Below, in pieces: positions 8,110-17,110 of a stretch of DNA of 64,000 nt. Under the pieces are notes generated by a model, which had not been told where the DNA came from, did no database searches, and saw only the letters and a program-made list of their open reading frames with translations. Origin of the DNA: Hymenobacter monticola (GTDB taxonomy: Bacteria > Bacteroidota > Bacteroidia > Cytophagales > Hymenobacteraceae); NCBI RefSeq assembly GCF_022811645.1, contig NZ_CP094534.1, positions 1,922,001 to 1,986,000 on the forward strand, written 5' to 3'. Each line of letters begins with the position of its first letter. Positions within the stretch are counted from its first letter, which is position 1. A program made the translations under genes and the position numbers.

Positions 8110-10431
8110 ATGCGCATGGAAAACACCTACTGTCTCTTTTCCCGCCAAACGCTAATATCGGCTAAGGACACGCCGGTTGGCCAACAGGCAGCACAACTCA
8201 CTTGGGGGCTGGGCTCACGCGTAGCTGGTTGGGCCCTGGTGCTGGCTGCGCTGTTCACCGCGCAGGAAAGCCTGGCCCAGGGCAACCCAGCAGCGGCTGC
8301 TCCTGCGAGCTACCGCACCACGGGCGCTTCGCCGAAGTCGCAACTCAAGACAACCCGAACCGTTGTTTCCAGCGCAGTCAGCCAACAGCTTACCGCCACC
8401 ACCACGGTAACGGTTTCCAGCAACGGCCAGGGATGGTTCTCTCCCCAGGTAGGCCACGATGCTGCTAATACCAACTATATCGTTGGCTTTTATTCGGATG
8501 GTCAGGTAAACTATCGCAACTTCTTCACTTTCTCGCTTGCTGGCTTAAATCTCGCGGGCAGGCAGCTGGTCGGCGCTACCCTTTCCATCAAAACAGATGC
8601 ATTTGGTTTTCCGGCCAGCGTGGTCAACCCCAACAGCACCACATTGTATAACTTATATGATGTGAGCACCTCCCGCAGTGCGTTGATGGCAAGCCATGCC
8701 GCCAGCGACCCCGTGACGGCCAGTACTTACGCTGATTTGGGCACCGGCCGGCTATATGGTTCTTCACCGATTGCAGCCGCTACCAGCGGTGGCTACCGGG
8801 TGCTCACGCTCAATGCGGCTGCTCTGGCCGACATCGTAGCCCATGCTGGAAATGATTTTGCCATTGGCGGCACGTTGTCGGCGCTTACCAATGAGTACAT
8901 ATTTGGTTACTCATTGTCAAGTCCGCAGCTTCTCACGCTGCAATTCGTTGAAACGCAGTCTATCACGACCGGAAGCCTGGGGGCCGTTGCGTGCGCGGGC
9001 AGCGCGCTGGCAGTGCCGTTCACGCAGTCCGGCACCTTCGGCGCCGGCAATACCTTCACCGCTCAGCTTTCCGATGCGGCGGGCAGCTTTGCGGCACCCG
9101 TGGCCATTGGCTCGGCCACCGGTACGGCTTCGACCATCAACGCGACCATCCCCGCCGGCACGCCGGCCGGCACGGGCTACCGCATCCGGGTGGTTAGCTC
9201 CGCGCCGGCAGTGGTGGGCGCCGACAACGGCAACAACATCAGCGTGAACGTGGCCCCGGTCATCAGCGCGCCCGGCGCCAGCACCACCACCACCGATGCC
9301 GGGGTGTGCGGCGCCTCGGTGAGCTTCCAGGCCACGGCCACGGGCACGGCGCCCACCTTCACTTATAGCATCAACGGCACGCCCATCACCTCGCCGCACG
9401 TGTTCCCGGTGGGCACCACCACCGTGACGGCCACCGCCAGCAACGCCTGCGGCTCCGACAGCAAAACCTTCCTCGTGACCGTGAACGACGTGACGCCGCC
9501 CGCCGTGGTAGCCAACAGCGGCGTAACCGTGACCCTGGTGAACGGCACGGCCACCCTGAGCGCTGCTGATGCCGGCAGCGCCACCGATGCCTGCGGCGTG
9601 GCCAGCCTCGTGCTGAGCCGCAGCACCTTCACCTGCGCCGACCTGGCCGGCAGCCCCGTGGCCGTAACCCTGACCGCCACCGACACGCGCGGCAACCAAA
9701 CCAGCATCCCCGTCAGCGTGACGGTAGTGGGCAGCATTCCCATGCCCGCCATTGCCGTGATGCCCTCGAGCAGCGTGTATACGGGCGGCGTGCCCACCAA
9801 CCTCTACCTCGGCTACGGGCCGCAGAGCGCCACCCTGAGCGCCACGGGCGGCGTGAGCTACGCCTGGAGCCCGGCGGCCGGCCTGAGCAGCACCACCGCG
9901 GCCAACCCGGTATTTACGGCCAGCACCCCCGGCCAGTACACCTACACCGTGACGGCCACCAACGAATACGGCTGCACCAACACGGCTAGAGTCACGCTGA
10001 CGGTCATCAACGCCTACTGCGATAAGAACAAGGTGATTGTATGCCACGGCGGCAAGGAATTGTGCGTGGCCGCCAGCGCCGTGAACGCCCACCTTACCGG
10101 CCACCCCGGCGATAAGCTGGGTGCCTGCACCGGCGGCGTGGCCTTGCGCGGCGCAGCTCCCGGCGAGGGCCTCGCCGAACTGGCCGCCTATCCGAACCCG
10201 GCCAATGGCCAGGCCACTCTGTCGTTCCGGGCCCCGCTCAGCGGCCAGGCGCTGATGGAGGTGTACAACGAGATGGGCCAGCGCGTAGCCACCATCTACG
10301 ACGGCCAAGTGGAAGGCGGGCAACTGTACTCGCGCACCCTCGACAGCCAGGGCCTGACCACCGGCCTGTATGTGTGCCGCCTGGTGCTCAACGGCAAAGC
10401 CGAAATGCTGCGCCTGACCATCGCCCATTAA
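8110..10431 (+). CDS. secreted repetitive protein with T9SS type A sorting domain
   Basis: A 773-aa product with a long N-terminal signal region ending near FTAQESLAQG, then a DNRLRE-like beta domain (TVSSNGQGWFSPQVGHD, LAGRQLVGATLSIKT), then several Ig-like/HYR-like Thr/Ser/Val-rich modules, a small Cys/His segment (KVIVCHGGKELCVAASAVNAH) seen in other Bacteroidota surface proteins, and a C-terminal sorting domain beginning LAAYPNPANG and ending LRLTIAH. The last domain directs export and surface attachment by the type IX secretion system. Probably an adhesin or matrix component; no enzymatic motif is visible. ATGs at 8110 and 8116 are both possible. A promoter lies upstream and a terminator downstream. 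Confidence 0.88.
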   Translation: MRMENTYCLFSRQTLISAKDTPVGQQAAQLTWGLGSRVAGWALVLAALFTAQESLAQGNPAAAAPASYRTTGASPKSQLKTTRTVVSSAVSQQLTATTTVTVSSNGQGWFSPQVGHDAANTNYIVGFYSDGQVNYRNFFTFSLAGLNLAGRQLVGATLSIKTDAFGFPASVVNPNSTTLYNLYDVSTSRSALMASHAASDPVTASTYADLGTGRLYGSSPIAAATSGGYRVLTLNAAALADIVAHAGNDFAIGGTLSALTNEYIFGYSLSSPQLLTLQFVETQSITTGSLGAVACAGSALAVPFTQSGTFGAGNTFTAQLSDAAGSFAAPVAIGSATGTASTINATIPAGTPAGTGYRIRVVSSAPAVVGADNGNNISVNVAPVISAPGASTTTTDAGVCGASVSFQATATGTAPTFTYSINGTPITSPHVFPVGTTTVTATASNACGSDSKTFLVTVNDVTPPAVVANSGVTVTLVNGTATLSAADAGSATDACGVASLVLSRSTFTCADLAGSPVAVTLTATDTRGNQTSIPVSVTVVGSIPMPAIAVMPSSSVYTGGVPTNLYLGYGPQSATLSATGGVSYAWSPAAGLSSTTAANPVFTASTPGQYTYTVTATNEYGCTNTARVTLTVINAYCDKNKVIVCHGGKELCVAASAVNAHLTGHPGDKLGACTGGVALRGAAPGEGLAELAAYPNPANGQATLSFRAPLSGQALMEVYNEMGQRVATIYDGQVEGGQLYSRTLDSQGLTTGLYVCRLVLNGKAEMLRLTIAH

Positions 10432-10449
10432 CCAGCGGGCAGCGCAGGT

Positions 10450-10485
10450 AAAAAACTTCCGTGGCCTCGGCTGCGGAAGTTTTTT
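10450..10485. terminator. bidirectional intrinsic terminator
   Basis: A perfect 12-base stem, AAAAAACTTCCG (10450-10461) with CGGAAGTTTTTT (10474-10485), lies between the convergent T9SS gene and the osmoprotectant permease gene, with A and T runs on both sides so it can serve both strands. Confidence 0.88.
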
Positions 10486-10522
10486 GCGTTTTGAAGGGTT
10501 TCTGCAGGGAGGCGAAATGCGC

Positions 10523-12094
10523 TTATCGACGCAAGTACCCGCTCAGGTCCGACACGCTGGTAATGCCCAACTGCTGCGCCTGTTGCCCGCGCATGAGCAG
10601 GGCATAGGTGTTGTTGAAGCCCAGCGGCGCCAGCCACTCCAGCCCGTAGCGACGCCGGAATTCCTGGCGCACGTAGTTGAGCACCGCCGCCGGCTGCCCA
10701 CCCAGCGAATCGACCACCGCCGGCTTGGGCTGTAGCAACACCAGCAAGCCGGTGCCCGCGTACTCGGGATAAAGGTCGATGGCGCCGCTGCGCAGGGCTT
10801 CGAAGCAGATGGTGGTGGCGCCCAGGCCGGTTTTGGTTTCCACCGCCAGGTCGGTCTGGCCCCGGATGAGGGCCGCGTACATTTCAATGAGGATGTATTG
10901 CTCGGCAAAAATCTTGGAGCCCAGGCGCACCACGGGCGCGCCGGGCACGGCCGGGCGGGCGGGGCGCCACAGCCCACGCCGCCGCAGGAAGGCTTCGGCA
11001 ATGGCCTTGGGGGCTTGGTGCAGGTAGTCGGCCCGGTAGTTCAGCTCGGTCATCACCGAATCAGAAATCTGCCCGTCGAGCTGGGCCAGCACAGCGCCCA
11101 GTTCGGGGTGGGCGCGCAGCAGGGCGGGGCGCACCACCGGCACGGCGTAGTAAGGCGGAAAGACGCGGCGGTCGTCGCGCAGCACGCGCAGGCCATAGGC
11201 GCGGATGCGCCCGTCGGTGCTGTAGCCGTCGATGACGTCGACGTGGGCGTTGTGAGCTGCCTCGTACACCAGCGCGGGGGCCAGCACCACGCTGGGCAGG
11301 CGCGTGAGGCCGTAGGCTTTGGTGAGGCCGGGCAAGCCGTCGGCGCGGCCCACAAACTCGGGGCTGAAGCCAGCCAGGAGCTTGCCCGTGGCCCGGGGCA
11401 GCAGGTAGCCGCCGGCCAGCAGCGGCAGTGCCACCAGCAGCGCCGCGCCGGCTTGCCGCAGCCGCTGGGCGCTGAGCTTCTGCACACCGCCCAGCAGCGC
11501 ATCCAGTGCCAGCGCCAGTCCGGCGGCCGGCAGGGCCCCGGCCAGTATCATCACGGGGTTGTTGAGGTTGATGCCGCCGAAGATGAATTCGCCCAACCCG
11601 CCGGCCGCCACGTAGGCCGCCAGCGTAGCCACGCCTACATTTATTACCGCCGCCGTGCGGATGCCGGCCATGAGCACCGGCAGCGCCAGCGGCAGCTCCA
11701 CCTGCCGCAGCACTTGTCCACGGCTCATGCCCAGGCCGCGGGCGGCTTCTACCACGGCCGGCGGCACGCCCCGAACGCCCTCAAACGTGTTGCGAATAAT
11801 GGGCAGCAGCGCATACAAAAACAGCGCGCAAATGGCCGGTACCGCCCCAATGCCCAGCAGCGGAATCAGAAAGCCAAGCAGGGCAATGCTGGGTACCGTT
11901 TGGAGCACGCCGGCCCCGCCCAGCACCGCCGGGGCCCAGCGCGGCCGGCGCGCCAGCCCCAGCCCCAGGGGCACGCCCACCAGCACCGCCAGCAGCAGCG
12001 AAGCCGCCGTGAGGCCGATGTGCTGCAAGGTTTGCTCGCCCAGCTTGCCGGCCTGTTCGTGCCAGAAAGTGAATAAGGCCCTTAGGGTTTCCAT
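10523..12094 (-). CDS. osmoprotectant (glycine betaine/choline type) ABC permease fused to substrate-binding domain
   Basis: A 523-aa fusion. Residues 1-220 are an OpuCB/ProW-like permease with several membrane spans and the EAARGLGMSRGQVLRQVELPLALP coupling region. Then follows an OpuAC/OsmF-type binding domain in an unusual order. Residues about 235-380 match what is normally the second half (GFSPEFVGRADGLPGL, DVIDGYSTDGRIRAYGL, FPPYYAVPVVRP). Residues about 388-523 match the usual first half (LGSKIFAEQYILIEMY, LGATTICFEALRSGAIDLYPEYAGTG). Uptake of compatible solutes across the inner membrane with the adjacent ATPase is the expected role. Its start overlaps the ATPase stop by 13 bases. The family is clear; the exact solute is not. 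Confidence 0.9.
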   Translation of the reverse strand: METLRALFTFWHEQAGKLGEQTLQHIGLTAASLLLAVLVGVPLGLGLARRPRWAPAVLGGAGVLQTVPSIALLGFLIPLLGIGAVPAICALFLYALLPIIRNTFEGVRGVPPAVVEAARGLGMSRGQVLRQVELPLALPVLMAGIRTAAVINVGVATLAAYVAAGGLGEFIFGGINLNNPVMILAGALPAAGLALALDALLGGVQKLSAQRLRQAGAALLVALPLLAGGYLLPRATGKLLAGFSPEFVGRADGLPGLTKAYGLTRLPSVVLAPALVYEAAHNAHVDVIDGYSTDGRIRAYGLRVLRDDRRVFPPYYAVPVVRPALLRAHPELGAVLAQLDGQISDSVMTELNYRADYLHQAPKAIAEAFLRRRGLWRPARPAVPGAPVVRLGSKIFAEQYILIEMYAALIRGQTDLAVETKTGLGATTICFEALRSGAIDLYPEYAGTGLLVLLQPKPAVVDSLGGQPAAVLNYVRQEFRRRYGLEWLAPLGFNNTYALLMRGQQAQQLGITSVSDLSGYLRR

Positions 12095-13029
12095 GCGTCC
12101 TCCTCCCGTTGCAGGGCCGCGCCGAAAGCGGCCATGAGCTGGGCCACCGTGAAACCACTGTTGGTGGCGGCGGCATTCGTCAGGGTTTCCAGCGCCTCGT
12201 GCACGGTGATGTGCCGGTTATTGTCATCCAAAAACTCCTTGCTGAGCACATCGCCCAGCGTGAGCGTGCGCAGCTGCAGCGCCAGCCGCTCGGCCGCAAA
12301 AAAGCGGCGCACAAAGTTATTGGCCGGTTGAAATAGCAGCTCGCGTGGCGTGCCCAGCTGTTGCACCCGCCCGGCATCAAGCAATAAAATGCGGTCAGCC
12401 AGCTCGAAGGCTTCGGCCACATCGTGTGTCACGAGCACCACGGTTTTGCTGCGCAACTCCTCCAACTCCCGAAACTCGCGCCGGATGCCGGCCCGCGTGA
12501 TGGGGTCGAGGGCGCCAAACGGCTCATCCATTAGCACAATGGGCGGGTCTGCGGCCAGGGCGCGGGCCAGGCCCACGCGCTGTTGCTGCCCGCCCGAGAG
12601 CTGCTGCGGCAGCGCGTGGGCGTAGCGCGCGGGCGGCAGGTGCAGGCGCGTGAGCAGGGCTTCGGTGCGCGCCGCAATGGCCGCCGGGGCGAGGCCCAGC
12701 AGCTTGGGCACCACGGCAATGTTTTCGGCCACGGTGTAGTGCGGCAGCAGGCCCACTTGCTGAATGACGTAGCCCATGCCGCGCCGCAGCGCTTCGGCCG
12801 GCTGCTGGCGCACGTCGCGCCCGTTGATTTCGACGGTGCCGCCGTCGGGCTCTATCAGGCGGTTGAGCATTTTGAGCAGCGTGGTTTTGCCGCAGCCGCT
12901 GGGGCCCAGCAGCACCAGCGTTTCGCCGGCGGCCAATTCAAAGGACACGTCCTGCACCACGGCGTGGGCGCCGTAGCTTTTGCGGAGGTTGGCAACGCGG
13001 ATGGCAGGCGGTGGGGGAGGAGCGGACAC
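12082..13029 (-). CDS. osmoprotectant ABC transporter ATP-binding protein (OpuCA/ProV type)
   Basis: A 315-aa ATPase with Walker A GPSGCGKTT, Q-loop YVIQQVGLLP, signature LSGGQQQRVGLARALA, Walker B PIVLMDEPFGALD and switch histidine THDVAEAF. QQVGLLPHYTVAENIAVVP is typical of the glycine betaine/carnitine/choline group. The C-terminal 70 residues are an extension beyond the core, where homologues often carry CBS domains; no clear CBS pair is visible. It begins with GTG at 13029 (SAPPPPPAIRVANLRKSYG). It is the first gene of a two-gene unit and overlaps the permease-binding fusion. The two together make a complete importer. Confidence 0.92.
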   Translation of the reverse strand: MSAPPPPPAIRVANLRKSYGAHAVVQDVSFELAAGETLVLLGPSGCGKTTLLKMLNRLIEPDGGTVEINGRDVRQQPAEALRRGMGYVIQQVGLLPHYTVAENIAVVPKLLGLAPAAIAARTEALLTRLHLPPARYAHALPQQLSGGQQQRVGLARALAADPPIVLMDEPFGALDPITRAGIRREFRELEELRSKTVVLVTHDVAEAFELADRILLLDAGRVQQLGTPRELLFQPANNFVRRFFAAERLALQLRTLTLGDVLSKEFLDDNNRHITVHEALETLTNAAATNSGFTVAQLMAAFGAALQREEDAWKP

Positions 13030-13067
13030 GCGGCAAGGTAAGCCGAACCGGAATACCAGCGCTATGC

Positions 13068-13141
13068 TGTCATCCTGAGCGCAGCGAAGGACCTTATCAC
13101 GTAAGGACTGGCCGTTACAACGTGATAAGGCAGGATAACAG
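13068..13141. repeat. palindromic repeat, partial copy (GCGAAGGACCTTATCACG family)
   Basis: The left arm TGTCATCCTGAGCGCAGCGA continues into AGGACCTTATCACGT (13068-13102). The right arm ACGTGATAAGG...CAGGATAACA lacks the middle bases that would pair with the GCGCAGCGAAGGA part, so this copy has lost about 14 bases. Fuller relatives lie at 39511-39629 and 58727-58785. Confidence 0.75.
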
Positions 13142-13157
13142 ACGGCGCCGTTCTACA

Positions 13158-13511
13158 TCACCACAGTCGAATATCCGTCATGCCCGTGGGGATGGGTGCC
13201 AATTCGCTAAAGCCCAGCACACACCAGTTGGCTTGCACGCCGAAGGCACCGCCTTGCAGCACGTAGCTCACCCAGCGGGTGAGGCTTTGGCCGGTGTACT
13301 GCCCGGTTTCGGGGTCGAATTCGCGCAGCAACAGTTGGTCGCCCACCTGGAAGCCCCGGTCGTTTTCGCGCACGTCGAAGGGCTTGGTGCCAGCCTTTAC
13401 GGCCGCAAAGCACGACGGCCAGATTTTGAGCTCGTGGGTCTGGCGCTGCGAGGGGTTGGGGGTGTGAAACTGCGGAACAAAAGCTTCGGGGAAAGTGAGG
13501 TTCGAAGTCAT
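13158..13511 (-). CDS. DUF3850 domain-containing protein (ASCH/PUA-like fold)
   Basis: A 117-aa protein with a short N-terminal tail and then the DUF3850 pattern: THELKIWPSCFAAVKAGTKPFDVRENDRGFQVGDQLLLREFDP, then GQSLTRWVSYVLQGG and WCVLGF. DUF3850 proteins are small ASCH-like domains proposed to bind RNA or nucleotides; the exact role is unknown. It is a single gene, separated from the importer by a palindromic repeat. The ATG at 13511 fits; a shorter form would lose only the variable tail. Confidence 0.85.
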   Translation of the reverse strand: MTSNLTFPEAFVPQFHTPNPSQRQTHELKIWPSCFAAVKAGTKPFDVRENDRGFQVGDQLLLREFDPETGQYTGQSLTRWVSYVLQGGAFGVQANWCVLGFSELAPIPTGMTDIRLW

Positions 13512-13885
13512 GGGAAAGGTGCGTTAGGGAGCGGCCGGCGGGGCGTCCGTGGTGGGCGGCAGTGGGGCAGGGCTTAGGCTCCGGGGATGAAGGCTTGTTT
13601 TCTCAAGTTAAATAAAAAATCAAGGCCAAGCTGTTTTAACGATAAGGAAATCAGCATGGTTCCGGTGCAAAGCAAGGCGCGTCTCGGGGAGGAGTATGCC
13701 CAGGTCGGACCGGGCCACAGCCTCACACAATCGATTGAACGACGCGCATCACGAGCTTTTAGCTTCTGGATAAGCTCGGCGCTAAGAGCAGTGCAAGCCA
13801 GAATACCGGTGGTCAGGCGGCCCAAAAAATTAACGAAGCCACCCTCGGCATGCCTTTCTTTGAAGTCTCACTTTGCATGCTGTTC
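13512..13885. other. intergenic region, nothing recognised
   Basis: This 374-base stretch between DUF3850 (minus) and the M28 peptidase (plus) contains open frames of 83 and 100 codons on opposite strands (13574-13825 and 13587-13889), but neither has recognisable domains and both have atypical composition. It may hold an old gene remnant. No terminator or clear promoter is visible. Confidence 0.4.
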
Positions 13886-15538
13886 ATGAAAATCCTTCTC
13901 CCAGCCGTTGCCATTTTCAGCCTTTTACTGGGCCCCGCCGCCCGCGCGCAGGCCCCGCTCACCGTGCCCAAGCCCGTGACGGCCGCCCTGGAGCAGGTGC
14001 GCCCCGCCGACATCAAAGCCCACATCGCCTACCTAGCCGACGACCGCCTGCAGGGCCGCAAAGCCGGCACCCCCGGCTATCAGATGGCCGTCGACTACGT
14101 CACCCAACAGCTGAAAACCCTGGGCGTGCAGCCCGCCGGCGAAGGCGGCACCTACATCCAGAAAGTGCGCCTGCGCCGCGCCTTCCTGCAGCCCGGCGCC
14201 ACCTTCGAGGCTCGCGATGCGCAGGGCGCCGCGCTGCCCCTCACCGCCGGCCAGGACTTCGTGCTGTACCCCAGCCCTGAGCTGCCGGCCACCAGCATCA
14301 AGAATGCGCCGCTGGCCTTTGCCGGCTACGGCATCAGCGCCCCCGACCTGGGCTACGACGACTACGCCGGCCTCGACGTGAAGGGCAAAGTGGTAATGAT
14401 AGTGCGCGGCGCGCCTCGCACCTTCGTGTCCACGGTGGCTTCGGCCAGTCAGGATTTGGCCGTGCTGCTCAAAACGGCCGTCAGCCGCGGCGCGGTGGGC
14501 TTGCTCGTGGCGTCCACCCACGCCACCCCGCCGGCCAGCATCAAGGCCGGCACCTACAGCGTGCTGGGCGCCAACGGCAAAGTGGCGGCTTCGCGCACGT
14601 TTGCGCCCGGCAGCCAGCAGCAGTTCTACGGCACGGTGAATGCCGTGGCGCTTCAGCGGTTTCTGCAGACCGCGGCGCTCGATACCACCCAGGTTTTCGC
14701 GGCCATCAAGAGCGGCAAGCCAGCTTCGGCGGTGCTCAAAACCACGCTCACGGCTAGCGCGCAGTCCCGGTATCAGGACATTGAGAGCTACAACGTGGTA
14801 GGCAAATTCCCTGGCTCCGATGCCAAGCTGAAAAGCGAGTACGTGGTGCATTCGGCCCACCTCGACCACCTCGGCGTCACGGCCCCGGTGAAGGGCGACT
14901 CCATCAACAACGGCGCCCACGACAACGCCTCGGGCGTGTCCTGCGTGCTCGAAATCGCCAAAATCTATTCCAAGCTCAAGGAAAAGCCCAAGCGCACGAT
15001 GCTCTTCGTGTTCATGACCGGCGAGGAACTGGGCCTGCTGGGCTCCACCGCTTTTGCTACCAATCCCACCGTGCCCAAGGCCAGCATCGTGGCCGACATC
15101 AACATGGACATGCCCACGCTCATTGCCCCGTTGCTGAGCGTGGTGGCCCTGGGCGCCCCGCACTCCACCCTCATCGAGCCCGTGAAGCGCGCCGCCGCCT
15201 ACATGGCCATCGACCTCGAAAACGACCCCGAGCCCGAGCAAAACCGCTTCATTCGCAGCGACCAGTACAGCTTCGTGACGGCCGGCATCCCGGCCCTGCA
15301 CCTCAAGTACGGTAACAAAACCGCCGACGGCCGCAACAACCTCAGCGAGGAGGTGCAGAAGTGGCGCGCCGTCACCTACCACAAGCCGCAGGACGACATC
15401 AACGGCCGGTTCGACTTCGAAGCCGGCCGCAAGTACGTGCAGCTCTGCTTCCTCATCGGCTACCAGGTAGCCCAGGACCCCGCGCGCCCCACCTGGAACA
15501 AGGGCGACTTTTTCGGGGTGCGCTACGGCCAGCGGTAG
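13886..15538 (+). CDS. M28 family metallopeptidase with PA domain, secreted
   Basis: A 550-aa protein with a clear signal peptide (MKILLPAVAIFSLLLGPAAR, cleavage near ARA-QA), an inserted PA domain (LAFAGYGISAPDLGYDDYAG, VKGKVVMIVRG), and an M28 zinc peptidase domain: VVHSAHLDHLG (His/Asp ligands), GAHDNASGVSCVLEIA, MTGEELGLLGS (catalytic Glu and Glu ligand) and a late His ligand in TYHKPQDD. It probably removes N-terminal residues from peptides in the periplasm or outside. The frame opens 12 codons upstream, but the ATG at 13886 starts the signal peptide. Confidence 0.92.
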   Translation: MKILLPAVAIFSLLLGPAARAQAPLTVPKPVTAALEQVRPADIKAHIAYLADDRLQGRKAGTPGYQMAVDYVTQQLKTLGVQPAGEGGTYIQKVRLRRAFLQPGATFEARDAQGAALPLTAGQDFVLYPSPELPATSIKNAPLAFAGYGISAPDLGYDDYAGLDVKGKVVMIVRGAPRTFVSTVASASQDLAVLLKTAVSRGAVGLLVASTHATPPASIKAGTYSVLGANGKVAASRTFAPGSQQQFYGTVNAVALQRFLQTAALDTTQVFAAIKSGKPASAVLKTTLTASAQSRYQDIESYNVVGKFPGSDAKLKSEYVVHSAHLDHLGVTAPVKGDSINNGAHDNASGVSCVLEIAKIYSKLKEKPKRTMLFVFMTGEELGLLGSTAFATNPTVPKASIVADINMDMPTLIAPLLSVVALGAPHSTLIEPVKRAAAYMAIDLENDPEPEQNRFIRSDQYSFVTAGIPALHLKYGNKTADGRNNLSEEVQKWRAVTYHKPQDDINGRFDFEAGRKYVQLCFLIGYQVAQDPARPTWNKGDFFGVRYGQR

Positions 15539-15632
15539 GCGGCTCGAATGGGGCGGCCGTGGCCCGTTTGCCGGCGGACTATCGGCATCGATTGCGGTAG
15601 ATTGCGGCTAAAATCGGTTAAAAATCAAACGG

Positions 15633-15662
15633 TTGTGTGGGTGGAAGGGCCCTCTATATTTG
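15633..15662 (+). promoter_or_regulatory. Bacteroidota-type promoter for the GH43 gene
   Basis: TTG at 15633-15635 and TATATTTG at 15655-15662 are separated by 19 bases, a close match to the -33/-7 pattern. Transcription would start near 15669, leaving a leader of about 84 bases before the ATG at 15753. Confidence 0.65.
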
Positions 15663-15752
15663 CGCTCATTCCCAGCCAAAGCCGTTTGATTTTTCAGTCA
15701 AATTGAGTGGTGGCGTAGCTGGTTTCCCGCGTTTTCAATCCCTAAAATTCCC

Positions 15753-16871
15753 ATGCGCAACCCCTTGAATCTGAAAGCTCCTGCCGCTGCCCTGGCCGCC
15801 TCGCTGGCTCTGCTGGCCGCCTGCCAATCCACCGAAACCAAACAGGAAACCACCGCCACAACCGCGCCCAGCGAAGCTCCCAAAGCGGACTCGGCCGCGG
15901 CGCCCAAGTATCTGTCGCAACCCCTCATCAGCAACATCTACACCGCCGACCCCTCGGCGCACGTCTTCGACGGCAAAATTTACATCTACCCCTCGCACGA
16001 CATTGAAACGGGGATGCCCGAAAACGACAAGGGCGACCATTTTGCCATGCGCGACTACCACATCCTGTCGATGGACAGCATTGGTGGAAAACTGACGGAC
16101 CACGGCGTGGCCCTCGACACCAAGGACATTCCCTGGGCCGGCCGCCAGCTCTGGGCACCCGATGCCGCCTTCAAAAACGGCACCTACTACCTCTACTTCC
16201 CCGTGAAAGACAAGCAGGACGTCTTCCGCATCGGCGTGGCTACCAGCAAAACGCCGGCAGGCCCTTTCAAAGCCGAGGCCACGCCCATGGCCGGCAGCTT
16301 CAGCATCGACCCGGCCGTGTTCCAAGACACCGACGGCAAAGCCTACATGTACTTCGGCGGCCTGTGGGGCGGCCAGCTGCAGCGCTGGCAAAAAGGCACC
16401 TACGACGCCAACGCCCCCGAAAAGGAGCCCAACGGCGACGTGCCGGCTCTCAACGCCCGCGTGGGCAAACTCGCGGCCGACATGAAGCACTTCGACGGTC
16501 CGGTGCAGGAAGTGAAAATTCTGGATGAAGCCGGCAAGCCCCTGCTGGCCAGCGACACCAAGCGGCGCTTCTTCGAGGGTGGCTGGCTGCACAAGTACAA
16601 CGGCAAGTACTACTTCTCCTATTCAACCGGCGACACCCACCTGCTGGTGTATGCCGTGAGCGACAAGCCCACCGGCCCGTTCACCTACAAAGGCGTCATC
16701 ATGCAGCCCGTGGAGGGCTGGACTACCCACCACTCCATCATCGAAAAAGATGGCAAGTGGTACATCTTCTACCACGACACCCAACTGAGCGGCAAAACCT
16801 GGCTGCGCAACATTAAAGTGACGGAGCTGAAGCGCCGGGCCGATGGCAGCATCGAGACGATAGTGCCGTAG
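15753..16871 (+). CDS. glycoside hydrolase family 43 lipoprotein
   Basis: A 372-aa five-bladed-propeller glycosidase with a lipoprotein signal (LALLAAC) and a short Ser/Thr/Glu-rich linker. GH43 catalytic positions are visible: D66 in TADPSAHVF (general base), D186 in FSIDPAVF (pKa modulator) and E275 in FFEGGWLHK (general acid). The family hydrolyses arabinose- or xylose-containing polysaccharides; the likely site is the cell surface or periplasm. It stands alone with its own promoter, not in a SusCD locus. It is followed by a palindromic repeat at 16894-17000. Confidence 0.93.
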   Translation: MRNPLNLKAPAAALAASLALLAACQSTETKQETTATTAPSEAPKADSAAAPKYLSQPLISNIYTADPSAHVFDGKIYIYPSHDIETGMPENDKGDHFAMRDYHILSMDSIGGKLTDHGVALDTKDIPWAGRQLWAPDAAFKNGTYYLYFPVKDKQDVFRIGVATSKTPAGPFKAEATPMAGSFSIDPAVFQDTDGKAYMYFGGLWGGQLQRWQKGTYDANAPEKEPNGDVPALNARVGKLAADMKHFDGPVQEVKILDEAGKPLLASDTKRRFFEGGWLHKYNGKYYFSYSTGDTHLLVYAVSDKPTGPFTYKGVIMQPVEGWTTHHSIIEKDGKWYIFYHDTQLSGKTWLRNIKVTELKRRADGSIETIVP

Positions 16872-16893
16872 GGCGTCGCCGAAAAGAAACGCA

Positions 16894-17000
16894 GAACGTC
16901 ATGCCGAGCGCAGCCGAGGCATCTCGCGTGCAGTAGTAATCCATTCGACAGGATTTACTCTGGCACGCGAGATGCCTCGGTTGCGCTCGGCATGACGTTC
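16894..17000. repeat. inverted repeat (ACGTCATGCCGAGCGCAG family)
   Basis: Arms 16894-16931 and 16963-17000 are reverse complements over 38 bases with a single mismatch, around a 31-base centre. The right arm ends GCATGACGTTC. A relative with the same outer arms is at 37160-37259. It lies between the GH43 gene and the bacilliredoxin gene and could act as a transcript-end hairpin. Confidence 0.9.
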
Positions 17001-17058
17001 TTTTAGTTGAACAAACTCCTCCGAAACTTTCCGCCGGCCTCATTGCTTTAAGTATTCG

Positions 17059-17066
17059 TATTTTTG
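17059..17066 (+). promoter_or_regulatory. candidate -7 element (TATTTTTG) for the bacilliredoxin gene
   Basis: TATTTTTG matches TAnnTTTG and ends 44 bases before the ATG at 17111. No -33 box at the expected spacing; the nearest TTG is only 13 bases upstream. Confidence 0.4.
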
Positions 17067-17110
17067 CATCCTCATGCGGCCGTGCCGCTTTTTTATAAAA
17101 CACTACGACA

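Noticed and set aside
13574..13825. 83-codon minus frame between DUF3850 and the M28 peptidase
   Set aside because: No domain, odd composition, overlapped by an equally long plus-strand frame; it may be debris but cannot be supported as a gene.
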